Assembly (NCBI GenBank): GCA_934630485.1
Contig: CAKTWD010000026.1
Span: 1 to 17,047, forward strand
Origin: an uncultured Eggerthellaceae bacterium
GTDB taxonomy: Bacteria; Actinomycetota; Coriobacteriia; Coriobacteriales; Eggerthellaceae
Direction: 5' to 3'
DNA: 17,047 nt
Shown: piece after piece, positions 1-7,056 of the stretch
Layout: each line of letters begins with the position of its first letter
How positions within the stretch are numbered: position 1 is the first letter of the stretch
Translations under genes and position numbers: made by a program
Notes under the pieces: generated by a model
The model's database searches: none
What the model was told of the DNA's origin: nothing
Seen by the model: only the letters and a program-made list of their open reading frames with translations

Positions 1-1
1 G

Positions 2-403
2 CATACGGTCGAGGTGTCGTGTTTCGTCTTCCTGGTCGTGTTGGCCATGAACGCCGTGTTCGCGTTGTTCGGCGAAGACGCGCTCGCAACCGTTCTCGGT
101 GCGAACCCGCAGATCGCGGTTGTCGTGTCGGGGTTGGTGGGCCTTATCCCGAATTGCGCCGCCAGCGTCGCCATCGCGCAGCTGTACGTCGACGGCGTTC
201 TGGGGAGCGGCGCCATGATGTCGGGCTTGCTGTGCGCTGCGGGCGTGGGGTTGCTGGTTTTGTTCCGCACCAACGCTTCGGCGAAGCAGAACATCACGAT
301 TCTGGCCATGCTCCTTGCCGTTTCGTGTGCAAGCGGTTTGCTTATCGACGCTCTGGGAATCGTTTTTAGCCCGAAAGGCTTGATACTCGTCCTGTTCTCA
401 TGA
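2..403 (+). CDS. Putative 10-TM heavy-metal (manganese/arsenic-type) exporter, C-terminal part
   Basis: The reading frame is open from the first bases of the window, so the N-terminal part of the gene lies upstream. The visible 133 residues are almost entirely hydrophobic, with about four membrane segments. They contain the stretch GLIPNCAASVAIAQLY, followed by a second helix pair containing AGVGLLVLFRTN. From memory, this combination is characteristic of the ArsP_2-type family of ten-helix membrane proteins annotated as putative manganese or arsenic exporters. The role would be metal ion efflux across the cytoplasmic membrane, but neither the substrate nor the mechanism can be read here. The frame ends at a TGA and is followed by the tRNA promoter, so it is the last gene of its unit. 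No clear terminator follows it. Family assignment is moderately sure; substrate is not. Confidence 0.65.
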   Translation, partial: HTVEVSCFVFLVVLAMNAVFALFGEDALATVLGANPQIAVVVSGLVGLIPNCAASVAIAQLYVDGVLGSGAMMSGLLCAAGVGLLVLFRTNASAKQNITILAMLLAVSCASGLLIDALGIVFSPKGLILVLFS

Positions 404-432
404 ATAATTCACTCCATTAGGTGGCTATTCGA

Positions 433-461
433 TTGACCGCAGCCGCGCGTCCCGTTAAAAT
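433..461 (+). promoter_or_regulatory. Sigma-A-type promoter of the tRNA-Lys/tRNA-Gln unit
   Basis: TTGACC at 433-438 and TAAAAT at 456-461 are separated by exactly 17 bases. Each hexamer matches the vegetative consensus at five of six positions. Transcription should start near 468, about 14 bases before the first tRNA, as expected for a stable-RNA promoter. This is the best-formed promoter in the window. Confidence 0.85.
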
Positions 462-481
462 CGGATATCGCGCATGGAAAT

Positions 482-557
482 GGACCGTTAGCTCAGCCGG
501 TAGAGCAGAGGACTTTTAATCCTAAGGTCGTGGGTTCGAGTCCCACACGGTCCACCA
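482..557 (+). tRNA. tRNA-Lys (anticodon TTT)
   Basis: A full cloverleaf can be drawn. The acceptor stem is GGACCGT (482-488) with ACGGTCC (547-553). A D arm begins GCTC. The anticodon stem AGGA/TCCT closes the loop CTTTTAA with anticodon TTT at 515-517. The T arm is GTGGG-TTCGAGT-CCCAC. The discriminator A and CCA end (555-557) are encoded in the DNA. The TTT anticodon reads AAA and AAG lysine codons. It is followed after 17 bases by tRNA-Gln, with which it is probably cotranscribed. Confidence 0.97.
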
Positions 558-574
558 TTTCGCGTCAACCGGAC

Positions 575-648
575 TGGGCCATCGTCCAATGGTAGGACTC
601 TGGTTTTTGGTGCCAGCTATGTAGGTTCGAATCCTGCTGGCCCAGCCA
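575..648 (+). tRNA. tRNA-Gln (anticodon TTG)
   Basis: The acceptor stem is TGGGCCA (575-581) with TGGCCCA (638-644), then discriminator G and an encoded CCA (646-648). The anticodon stem CTGGT/GCCAG contains one T-G pair and closes the loop TTTTGGT, with anticodon TTG at 607-609. The T arm is GTAGG-TTCGAAT-CCTGC. The weak first acceptor pair (T-A) and the discriminator G fit known glutamine tRNAs. It is the second gene of the unit driven by the promoter at 433 and ended by the terminator at 658. Confidence 0.97.
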
Positions 649-657
649 AAGGAATTC

Positions 658-681
658 AAGCTCCCGTAAGGGGGCTTTTTT
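658..681 (+). terminator. Rho-independent terminator of the tRNA unit
   Basis: The stem AAGCTCCC/GGGGGCTT (one T-G pair) closes a GTAA tetraloop and runs directly into a tract of T residues. It starts 10 bases after the tRNA-Gln CCA end. The same GTAA loop is used by the terminator behind rplQ. Confidence 0.9.
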
Positions 682-768
682 CTTGCTCGAGCACCAATCT
701 CGTAGCAAACTACTGGTAACAATGCGAATCAGTCGGGCTTTTGGAGCCAAGAGGCGAGGTGTTGATCG

Positions 769-2193
769 GTGTCGGCGAAGAAGGATAAATCGGGTGGCAT
801 TCGTCATATGAACCCGCAGCAGGTTTTCGCGGTGTTGGTGTGCATGCTCACGGGCTTCATGTCGCCGTTCATGTCTTCGTCGTTGAATCTGTGCATTCCG
901 GCTATGAGTACCGAATTCAACTGCGGTGCCACCGCCGTCACGTGGGTTATCACGTCGTATACGCTGGCCACTGCCATGTTTTCCATTCCCTTGGGGCACG
1001 TTGCCGATGTCAAGGGCCGCCGTCTTATGCTTATCATCGGCACGGTTTTCTTCACCATCAGCTCGGCCGCGTGTGCGCTTGCGCCCAATATCGAGTTCCT
1101 GATCGGCGCCCGTTTTGCCATGGCCGTGTCGGGCGACGCCATCTTGGCAGCCAATGTCGCGCTCATGCTTCTGGCGTTCCCGCCCGAGCACAAGGGCCGC
1201 ATGCTTGGTTTGTACGGCACGTTCGTGGGCGTGGGCCTTACCATGGGCCCGGTCATCGGCGGCGTCCTATGCGATTTGCTTAGCTGGCGCTACGTCTTCG
1301 TGACGGGCGTCGTGGTTGGTGCGTTTTGCTCGTATCTCAGTGTCTTCCGCATCGAGAAGGATATTCCCGGCGAGCAAACGCAGCCGTTCGACCATGTGGG
1401 CAGCGCGCTGTTCATGGTGTCGCTCTTCATTTTGATGTTCGGCCTGTCCGAGTGGACCGCCATTTCGTGGGCACCCATCTGCTTCGGCGTCGGCGTGCTT
1501 TTGGTTGGAGTGTTCGTTGCGCACGAGTGGCGCTGCGAGGCACCTGTCATGCAGGTGCGCCTTTTCGTTGAAAGCGCGTTGTACGGTCGTGCGAACTTCG
1601 CATCGCTTTTGAAAACCGCGGCGTTCTTCGCGGTCGGGTACACCATGGCCATCTATCTTGAGGTTGTGCAAGGCCTCGATGCGGCAACTGCCAGCCTGGT
1701 CATGTTGGCTCAGCCCGCTATCCAAGGTTTGCTTTCGCCGTTTGCAGGCAGCTTGGCCGATCGCATGCGCCCCGCCATGGTTTCCGCTTTCGGCGTGATC
1801 ATCGTGACGGCGTCGCTGTTCGGTTTAAGCTTCGTGGAGCAGGGCCTGACGCTTTGGCAGGTGGTTGCGCTGTTGTTCGCCATCGGTTTTGGCAACGCGT
1901 TCTTCGTCGCGCCTAACCAAAGCGTCGTGATGTCGTGCGTGGGACCTGAAAGCTATTCCGAGGCCAATGCCACCATCACGGCGATGCGCGGCATCGGCCA
2001 GTCTTTTTCCATCGTGATCGTCGGCCTGGTGCTGTCCATCACCGTGGGCAACACGGTTCTGGCGCAGATTCCCGCCGCCGACTTGACTCACGCCATCAGC
2101 GTCATCATGCTTATCGGCGGCTTTATCGGAATCGCCGCCGTGCTGTGCACCATCGAGCTGCCTAAGCGCGCGCATGCAAAGAAAGAAAGGTAA
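769..2193 (+). CDS. MFS transporter, DHA2 (14-TM) drug/proton antiporter-like
   Basis: A 474-residue membrane protein with about 14 hydrophobic segments, the length and helix number of the EmrB/QacA-type DHA2 branch of the major facilitator superfamily. Motif A is visible after helix 2 as LGHVADVKGRRLM. The antiporter motif C is seen in helix 5 as GLTMGPVIGG. A second, weaker copy of the loop motif, GSLADRM, follows helix 10. The expected role is proton-driven export of a small hydrophobic or cationic compound across the cytoplasmic membrane; the substrate cannot be told. The GTG start at 769 is preferred because GAGGT lies 8 bases upstream. An in-frame ATG at 808 has no good ribosome-binding site. 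A weak extended -10 (TGG plus TAACAA, 714-722) could be its promoter. The stop is 3 bases before the methyltransferase gene, which suggests cotranscription and perhaps translational coupling. Confidence 0.88.
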   Translation: MSAKKDKSGGIRHMNPQQVFAVLVCMLTGFMSPFMSSSLNLCIPAMSTEFNCGATAVTWVITSYTLATAMFSIPLGHVADVKGRRLMLIIGTVFFTISSAACALAPNIEFLIGARFAMAVSGDAILAANVALMLLAFPPEHKGRMLGLYGTFVGVGLTMGPVIGGVLCDLLSWRYVFVTGVVVGAFCSYLSVFRIEKDIPGEQTQPFDHVGSALFMVSLFILMFGLSEWTAISWAPICFGVGVLLVGVFVAHEWRCEAPVMQVRLFVESALYGRANFASLLKTAAFFAVGYTMAIYLEVVQGLDAATASLVMLAQPAIQGLLSPFAGSLADRMRPAMVSAFGVIIVTASLFGLSFVEQGLTLWQVVALLFAIGFGNAFFVAPNQSVVMSCVGPESYSEANATITAMRGIGQSFSIVIVGLVLSITVGNTVLAQIPAADLTHAISVIMLIGGFIGIAAVLCTIELPKRAHAKKER

Positions 2194-2196
2194 CGC

Positions 2197-3051
2197 ATGC
2201 CGATCGTTCGCATTTCAGAGCTTCCCGAAGGAACTCGCGACAAGCGATTGGCTCCATATTCCGGTATGACCGACGGCCAGCTGAAACGCGGCGAGGGATT
2301 CAGGCGCGACAATCCCAACGGCATGTTCATCGGCGAATCGCAGCGCGTCATCGAGCGCGCCCTTGATGCAGGGGTCAGGCCGTTGTCGTTGTTCGTCGAG
2401 GAAACCTGGCAGGCCCATGACGCCGCGATCATCGATCGCATTTCGTGCGAATGGCCCGATGCCATGATCTTTCTTGCTACCACCCAGGAGTTTCACGACC
2501 TTACCGGTTATCAGGTGACCAGAGGGTCGCTTGCGTGCTTCGAGCGCCCGGTCCTTCCTACGCTTGATGAAGTGCTTTGCGATGCCAATCGCGTGGCCGT
2601 GCTGGAAGACGTCACCAACTATGCCAACGTCGGGGCTATTTTCCGCTCAGCGGCGGCGCTGGGAATCGACGCCGTGTTGGTCACGCCATCGTGCCACGAT
2701 CCGTTTTACCGCCGCGCCGCGCGCGTCAGCATGGGCGCGGTGTTCCAGGTTCCGTGGACGCGAATCGGCTCGACCCGCGAGTGGGCGGGGGATGGCGTGC
2801 CCGAGCTTCGCCGTCGTGGCTTCACGACGGTTGCCATGGCGTTGCGCGAGGATTCCATAGCGCTTGACGGTCCCGAGATCGCAGCGGCCGACAAACTTGC
2901 CATCGTGCTGGGAACCGAGGGCGACGGTCTGTTCCAAAGCACCATCGATTCCTGTGACCACACGGTGATGATCCCTATGGCACACAACGTGGACTCGTTG
3001 AACGTTGCTGCGGCAAGTGCCATCGCTTTCTGGGAGATCCGCACGCGATAG
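2197..3051 (+). CDS. TrmH/SpoU-family RNA 2'-O-methyltransferase
   Basis: A 284-residue SPOUT-class enzyme that should transfer a methyl group from S-adenosylmethionine to a ribose 2'-OH of rRNA or tRNA in the cytoplasm. All three SpoU motifs are present. Motif 1 is NVGAIFRSAAALG (from residue 144) with the conserved Asn144 and Arg150. Motif 2 is VLGTEGDGL (237-245) with Glu241. Motif 3 is IPMAHNVDSLNVAAA (259-273), which helps build the trefoil knot that binds the cofactor. Residues 1 to about 120 form an N-terminal substrate-binding part of the kind seen in RlmB-, AviRb- or TrmH-like members. The RNA target cannot be assigned from motifs alone. The start codon is 3 bases after the transporter stop, and the ribosome-binding site AAGAAAGG lies inside the end of that gene. 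Confidence 0.88.
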   Translation: MPIVRISELPEGTRDKRLAPYSGMTDGQLKRGEGFRRDNPNGMFIGESQRVIERALDAGVRPLSLFVEETWQAHDAAIIDRISCEWPDAMIFLATTQEFHDLTGYQVTRGSLACFERPVLPTLDEVLCDANRVAVLEDVTNYANVGAIFRSAAALGIDAVLVTPSCHDPFYRRAARVSMGAVFQVPWTRIGSTREWAGDGVPELRRRGFTTVAMALREDSIALDGPEIAAADKLAIVLGTEGDGLFQSTIDSCDHTVMIPMAHNVDSLNVAAASAIAFWEIRTR

Positions 3052-3146
3052 GGGTGGGATTACCGGGTGCTCGCACATATGCGCTTGCGTAGATAGGGGT
3101 ACGTGCGAACTCTATTCGTGAAGTTCATGTGGACGGGCGAAGCATG

Positions 3147-3155
3147 TGCTAACAT
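3147..3155 (+). promoter_or_regulatory. Candidate distal promoter P1 of the infA operon (extended -10)
   Basis: TGC directly followed by TAACAT forms an extended -10 element. No good -35 is found at normal spacing; TTCATG at 3124 is 20 bases away. A transcript would start near 3162 and carry a leader of about 300 bases before infA. Confidence 0.35.
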
Positions 3156-3414
3156 ACCCAACGTATGAAAGCCGACAAGGCGGCTTTAGGCGTGTTCTTA
3201 TACGGGTTCCCGTTGCGCCGCAAAGAATACCTGGCGGTCCCATGCCGTTCGAATACGAAACGCGCCCAGCGCGGAAGGCACCGAGGACTGCGCGATCTTT
3301 TGAGTCGCGCGCCTGACATGCAGGCACCTCGAACCGTGTTCGCGAAAAGCGAAAAAGGACGGTTTGGGGATTTTGTGCGCTCACATCCATTTTTCAAAAT
3401 CCCACTTTATTCTC

Positions 3415-3423
3415 TGGTAATAT
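3415..3423 (+). promoter_or_regulatory. Candidate proximal promoter P2 of the infA operon (extended -10)
   Basis: TGG directly followed by TAATAT, a five-of-six match to TATAAT, forms a strong extended -10 element in an AT-rich patch. There is no recognisable -35 at 16-18 bases. The start point would be near 3430, giving a leader of about 36 bases before the infA TTG codon. Confidence 0.55.
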
Positions 3424-3465
3424 TCACTATTGCTGCTTAATGACGATTTTCTTGAAGGAGCACTT

Positions 3466-3684
3466 TTGACGAAACAAGATGTCATCGAACTCGAGGGTAC
3501 GGTCCTTGAGGCATTGCCCAACGCGATGTTCAAAGTCGAACTCGAGAACGGCCACGAAATCTTGGCGCACATTTCCGGGAAGATGCGCATGCATTACATC
3601 AAGATCCTTCCTGGCGACAAGGTAACCGTGGAGCTTTCCGTTTACGACCTCAACCGCGGTCGTATCACGTATCGCTTCAAGTAG
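3466..3684 (+). CDS. infA: Translation initiation factor IF-1
   Basis: A 72-residue protein, the normal length of IF-1. It is a single S1/OB-fold domain that binds the ribosomal A site during initiation, together with IF-2 and IF-3. The typical IF-1 sequence is clear: an N-terminal region with IELEGTVLEALPNAMFKVEL, the central HEILAHISGKMRMHYIKILPGD and the C-terminal YDLNRGRITYRFK. The start is the rare codon TTG at 3466, because AAGGAG at 3455-3460 sits 5 bases before it and the resulting length fits the family exactly. The frame is open upstream to 3430, but an earlier start would lie ahead of this ribosome-binding site. It is the first gene of the alpha-operon block, and the next gene, rpmJ, begins 202 bases downstream. 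Confidence 0.97.
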   Translation: MTKQDVIELEGTVLEALPNAMFKVELENGHEILAHISGKMRMHYIKILPGDKVTVELSVYDLNRGRITYRFK

Positions 3685-3692
3685 GCTCCCAA

Positions 3693-3713
3693 GCGCGGCA
3701 TCGATGGCCGCGC
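3693..3713 (+). other. Perfect hairpin between infA and rpmJ
   Basis: GCGCGGC and GCCGCGC form a perfect GC-rich 7-base-pair stem around the loop ATCGATG, starting 8 bases after the infA stop. No T tract follows, so it is not a standard terminator. It could stabilise the upstream mRNA end or attenuate read-through into rpmJ; both are inferences. Confidence 0.5.
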
Positions 3714-3777
3714 AAGGGCCTGGTTCGTTCTGGCAGGGTTGCAGCTGGAAGCGAATAGCCTCTCATCTTGAGTCGAG

Positions 3778-3806
3778 TGCTGCGTTCGGAGAATCAGATC
3801 GCAGCA
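3778..3806 (+). other. Second inverted repeat between infA and rpmJ
   Basis: TGCTGCG and CGCAGCA are perfect inverted repeats separated by 15 bases. The repeat lies about 80 bases before the rpmJ start. It could be an RNA stem in the operon leader or a protein-binding dyad. There is no T tract after it. Confidence 0.4.
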
Positions 3807-3886
3807 GCGCCTAAGCTCGAAATCATCGGCAGCGGCTGGCCGTGTGAGATATACGGCAAGTATTGGAACACCGAAAGGAAGCAATT

Positions 3887-4000
3887 ATGAAGGTACGTCC
3901 TTCGGTCAAGAAGATGTGCGACAAGTGCAAAATCATTCGTCGCCATGGCACGGTTTACGTGATTTGCGAGAACCCGCGCCACAAACAGCGTCAAGGCTAG
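3887..4000 (+). CDS. rpmJ: 50S ribosomal protein L36 (bL36), zinc-binding form
   Basis: A 37-residue protein starting MKVRPSVKKMCDKCKIIRRH, the standard length and sequence of bL36 in the large ribosomal subunit. The zinc ligands Cys11, Cys14, Cys27 and His32 are all present, so this is the zinc-binding (C+) version. The ATG at 3887 follows AAAGGA at a normal distance. It lies 16 bases before rpsM, so those two are tightly joined, whereas the gap to infA is unusually long at 202 bases. Identification is certain from the sequence. Confidence 0.97.
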   Translation: MKVRPSVKKMCDKCKIIRRHGTVYVICENPRHKQRQG

Positions 4001-4016
4001 AAAGAGGAGATTGTAT

Positions 4017-4385
4017 ATGGCACGTCTTGTTGGTGTCGACCTTCCTCGCGACAAGCGCGTTGAGATCGGTTTGACCTACATTTACGGCATCGGTCTGACG
4101 ACCTCCAAGAAGATCCTTGCAGAGACCGGCGTCGATCCTGACGTTCGTTGCAACGATCTCACGGAAGACGATCTGACCAAGCTCCGCGATTACATCCAGA
4201 ACAACCTCACCGTCGAGGGCGACCTGCATCGCGAGGTTTCTCAGAACATCAAGCGCCTCATGGAGATCGGTTGCTACCGTGGCCTGCGTCATCGTCGTGG
4301 CCTGCCCGTCCGTGGCCAGCGCACTCATACGAATGCACGCACTCGCAAGGGCCCGCGCAAGCAAATCGGCGGCAAGAAGAAGTAG
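4017..4385 (+). CDS. rpsM: 30S ribosomal protein S13 (uS13)
   Basis: A 122-residue protein of the small-subunit head that contacts the 50S subunit and the P-site tRNA. Typical features are the N-terminal MARLVGVDLPRDKRVEIGLT, the helix-two-turn-helix region with YGIGLTTSKKIL, and the basic C-terminal RGLRHRRGLPVRGQRTHTNA and RTRKGPRK, which reaches the tRNA. ATG 4017 is chosen over an in-frame TTG six bases upstream, because AGAGGAG ends about 7 bases before the ATG and the mature start MARLVGV is conserved. It sits 16 bases after rpmJ and 13 before rpsK, inside one operon. Confidence 0.98.
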   Translation: MARLVGVDLPRDKRVEIGLTYIYGIGLTTSKKILAETGVDPDVRCNDLTEDDLTKLRDYIQNNLTVEGDLHREVSQNIKRLMEIGCYRGLRHRRGLPVRGQRTHTNARTRKGPRKQIGGKKK

Positions 4386-4398
4386 GGGTTAGCTGACA

Positions 4399-4797
<399 letters not shown>

Positions 4798-4813
4798 TTG
4801 AAAGGATAAGATT

Positions 4814-5407
4814 ATGGCAATTGACAGGACTCCGGTTCTGAAACGTTGCAGGCAGCTGGGCATCGATCCTGTGGTTATGGGTTACACCACCAAGGAATCC
4901 AAGCGTCAGCCGTCTCGCCGTCGTAAGGAAAGCGAATACGGACTTCAGCTGCGCGAGAAGCAGAAGGCTAAGTTCATCTACGGCGTTCTCGAGAAGCAGT
5001 TCCGTAGCTACTTCAAGCGCGCTAAGGCCCTCGAGGGCGTTACTGGTGAGAACTTGCTCACCATCCTCGAGACCCGCTTGGACAACGTCGTTTTCCGTCT
5101 GGGCTTCGCTCGCACCCGCAAGGAAGCTCGCCAGACCGTTACCCACGGCCATATCACCGTCAACGGCCGTCGCGTGGATGTTCCGTCCTACCGCGTCCGT
5201 CCCGGCGACCTGGTAGCCGTTGCTCCTAAGGCCAAGGACCTGCTCGTCATCAAGAGCGCCCTTGTCTCCAACGAGCGCGTCTCCGTGCCTGCTTGGCTGG
5301 AAGTCGACATCGAGAAACTTCAGGGCAGCGTTCTTGCTCTCCCGAAACGCGATCAGATCGATCTGGACATCAACGAACAGCTCATCGTCGAACTTTACTC
5401 GAAGTAA
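4814..5407 (+). CDS. rpsD: 30S ribosomal protein S4 (uS4), zinc-free form
   Basis: A 197-residue primary 16S rRNA-binding protein that nucleates assembly of the 30S body. The S4 RNA-binding domain lies at about residues 88-150 and contains TRLDNVVFRLGFARTRKEAR and GHITVNGRRVD. Only one cysteine (Cys12) remains in the N-terminal region, so it lacks the four-cysteine zinc knuckle of the C+ version. This contrasts with the zinc-binding L36 encoded upstream. In E. coli, S4 represses its own operon through a pseudoknot around the rpsM start; I could not establish an equivalent structure here. ATG 4814 follows AAAGGA at normal spacing. Confidence 0.98.
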   Translation: MAIDRTPVLKRCRQLGIDPVVMGYTTKESKRQPSRRRKESEYGLQLREKQKAKFIYGVLEKQFRSYFKRAKALEGVTGENLLTILETRLDNVVFRLGFARTRKEARQTVTHGHITVNGRRVDVPSYRVRPGDLVAVAPKAKDLLVIKSALVSNERVSVPAWLEVDIEKLQGSVLALPKRDQIDLDINEQLIVELYSK

Positions 5408-5438
5408 TCGCGCTACCGCTTAAGGAGGCTTGCAAAGC

Positions 5439-6389
5439 ATGACAGAGTTCATGAGGCCTACAGTTACAACAGAGGAAGTAAGCGACACCGTTGCTCGCTT
5501 CATCGTCGAGCCGCTCGAGCGCGGCTATGGCAACACGCTTGGCAACTCTTTGCGTCGCGTCCTGCTCTCGTCTCTGGACGGTGCTAAGGCAACCGCTATC
5601 CAGATCGAGGGCGTGCAGCACGAGTTCACCACCGCCGAGGGCGTCATCGAGGACATCACCGACATCGTTCTGAACGTGAAGGGTCTTGTCTTCTCCGCTC
5701 TCAACGGCGATGTCGAGGAAGCCATCGCGCATGTGTCCGTCGAGGGCCCCTGCGTGGTGACCGGCGCCGATCTCGATGTTCCCACCGAGTTCACGCTGAT
5801 CAATCCCGAGCACGTCATCGCTACTGTTGCCGATGGCGGTCAGTTCGATATGTCCATCCGCATTGGTGTCGGCCGCGGTTACGTCCCGGCCGATCACAAC
5901 AAGCGTTCCGAGGACCCCATCGGCATCATCCATGTCGATTCGCTGTTCTCCCCGGTTCGCCGTTGCACGATGAACGTCACCAACACCCGTGTCGGTCAGC
6001 GCACCGACTACGACAAGCTCGTGCTTGAGGTCGAGACGGACGGTTCCGTCGATCCGACCGACGCTGTTCTGCGTGCCGTCAACATCGTCAACCAGTACAT
6101 GGGCGCGTTCTTGGCTCTCGGCGAGACCGAAGGGGAAGAGGAAATCGAGGTTCCCTCTATCTTCGCTCCCGAGGATCAGGAGACGAACGCTGAGCTTGAC
6201 AAGCAGATCGAGGATCTGGACCTTTCGGTTCGCTCTTACAACTGCTTGAAGCGTGCCGGTATCCATTCCGTACGCCAGCTGGTCGAATTCTCCGAGAACG
6301 ACCTGCTGAACATCAGGAACTTCGGTGCGAAGTCCATTGAGGAAGTCAAGGACAAGCTCATTTCGATGGGTTTGAATCTGAAGCTTTAA
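5439..6389 (+). CDS. rpoA: DNA-directed RNA polymerase subunit alpha
   Basis: A 316-residue subunit whose dimer is the platform for assembly of beta and beta-prime. The N-terminal domain (about residues 1-230) carries EPLERGYGNTLGNSLRRVLL with the paired arginines 39-40. An acidic linker (EGEEEIEVPSIFAPEDQET) leads to the C-terminal domain at about 258-316. There LSVRSYNCLKRAGI holds Arg265 and Asn268, the residues that in E. coli contact UP elements and activators. ATG 5439 is chosen because the strong AAGGAGG at 5422-5428 is 10 bases upstream. An in-frame TTG at 5430 almost touches that site and cannot be the start. Expression is probably as part of the infA-rplQ transcript, which links polymerase supply to ribosome synthesis. 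Confidence 0.98.
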   Translation: MTEFMRPTVTTEEVSDTVARFIVEPLERGYGNTLGNSLRRVLLSSLDGAKATAIQIEGVQHEFTTAEGVIEDITDIVLNVKGLVFSALNGDVEEAIAHVSVEGPCVVTGADLDVPTEFTLINPEHVIATVADGGQFDMSIRIGVGRGYVPADHNKRSEDPIGIIHVDSLFSPVRRCTMNVTNTRVGQRTDYDKLVLEVETDGSVDPTDAVLRAVNIVNQYMGAFLALGETEGEEEIEVPSIFAPEDQETNAELDKQIEDLDLSVRSYNCLKRAGIHSVRQLVEFSENDLLNIRNFGAKSIEEVKDKLISMGLNLKL

Positions 6390-6418
6390 TCTGGCTTTAG
6401 GTATAGGAGAAAAAGACA

Positions 6419-6946
6419 ATGAGGCACAATTACAAGGGCCGTAAGCTGGGTACCGACTCCAGCCATACGCGTGCTATGAAGCGTAGCCTGGTCAGCGCGC
6501 TTCTTTACAACGACCGTATCAAGACGACCGAGCCGCGCGCTAAGGAAATTCGCGCCGACGTCGATCGTATCATCACCTGGGCTAAGAAGGGCGACCTTCA
6601 TTCCCGTCGTCTTGCCATCGCTTGGCTTGGCAACGACAAGGAACTGGTTCGCGAGGTCTTCGAGAAGGTCGAGCAGGGCATGTTCGCCGATCGTCAGGGC
6701 GGCTACACCCGCATCATGAAGCTCGGCAACCGCAAGGGCGACAACGCCCCTATGGTCATCATGGAACTCTGCACCGAGCCTGTCGCCAAGAAGGCTGAGA
6801 AGGCTGCTCCTAAGAAGGTTCAGCCCAAGAAGGTCGAGGCTGAAGAGGTCAAGGCTGAGGCCGAGACCGAGGAAGTCGCCGAGGCTGTCGAGGAGCTCGC
6901 CGCTGAGGTTGAGGCCGAGGCTACCGAGGAGAAGAAGGCCGAGTAA
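6419..6946 (+). CDS. rplQ: 50S ribosomal protein L17 (bL17) with charged C-terminal extension
   Basis: The first 120 or so residues are a normal bL17, starting MRHNYKGRKLGTDSSHTRAM and containing ALLYNDRIKTTEPRAKEIR and the conserved GGYTRIMKLGNRKGDNAPMV. L17 sits on the outside of the large subunit near the peptide exit tunnel. Residues 122-175 form an extra tail: first lysine-rich (repeated PKKV), then strongly acidic with many Glu and Ala. The tail is low-complexity, probably disordered or helical. Such tails occur on L17 in other actinobacteria, but its function is unknown to me. AGGAG lies at a normal distance from ATG 6419. It is the last gene of the operon; a strong terminator follows. 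Confidence 0.97.
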   Translation: MRHNYKGRKLGTDSSHTRAMKRSLVSALLYNDRIKTTEPRAKEIRADVDRIITWAKKGDLHSRRLAIAWLGNDKELVREVFEKVEQGMFADRQGGYTRIMKLGNRKGDNAPMVIMELCTEPVAKKAEKAAPKKVQPKKVEAEEVKAEAETEEVAEAVEELAAEVEAEATEEKKAE

Positions 6947-6971
6947 TCGACTTATCTTCTAAGCTTCTTTC

Positions 6972-7003
6972 GAAAGGGAACCGTAAGGTTCCCTTTCTTT
7001 TTT
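6972..7003 (+). terminator. Rho-independent terminator of the alpha operon
   Basis: GAAAGGGAACC and GGTTCCCTTTC pair perfectly over 11 bases around a GTAA tetraloop, followed by six T residues. It begins 25 bases after the rplQ stop and closes the ribosomal operon. Because of the A-rich left flank it may also work for the opposite direction. Confidence 0.95.
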
Positions 7004-7041
7004 ATGTTCGACCGATCATTTTTCTTTGCGGGCATGCCATA

Positions 7042-7050
7042 TGGGATACT
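7042..7050 (+). promoter_or_regulatory. Extended -10 promoter for ecfT, implying a leaderless mRNA
   Basis: TGG followed directly by GATACT (five of six to TATAAT) forms an extended -10. The hexamer ends 6 bases before the ATG at 7057, so the transcript would begin at or next to the start codon. No good -35 is seen (TTCTTT at 17 bases). Confidence 0.5.
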
Positions 7051-7056
7051 CGTCCT

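Larger units (their letters stand above)
3052..3465 (+). other. 414-base gap before infA: probable promoter and leader region
   Basis: No convincing protein gene is seen. Two extended -10 elements lie at 3147-3155 and 3415-3423 (listed separately). Between them are small dyads: AAAGCCG/CGGCTTT with a six-base loop at 3168-3187, GCCTG/CAGGC around 3311-3325, and TTCGC-GAAAA-GCGAA near 3340-3354. An imperfect one at 3071-3108 (TCGCAC/GTGCGA) precedes the first promoter. None is followed by a T tract, so no terminator for the methyltransferase gene is visible. A 91-codon frame from ATG 3165 is strongly basic, has no ribosome-binding site and resembles nothing I know. It would only be translated if the mRNA began at the ATG. 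The stretch most likely supplies the transcription start and a long 5' leader for the infA operon. Confidence 0.5.

Noticed and set aside
482..768. tRNA genes as an integration (att) site of a mobile element
   Set aside because: No integrase gene and no repeat of a tRNA 3' end was seen in the window; the flanking genes look like ordinary chromosome.
522..1191. Minus-strand frames across the tRNA genes (66 and 208 codons), one with a WDSNPRP-like end
   Set aside because: They translate the complement of tRNA-Gln and tRNA-Lys; such peptides are a well-known false annotation. They also lie opposite the MFS gene.
3165..3440. 91-codon + frame MKADKAALGVFLYGFPLRRK... in the infA leader
   Set aside because: No ribosome-binding site, very basic, no known family, and its end overlaps the proximal infA promoter. 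Kept only as a remote leaderless possibility under the leader finding.
5382..6419. 345-codon minus-strand frame
   Set aside because: Opposite rpoA and without any family resemblance.
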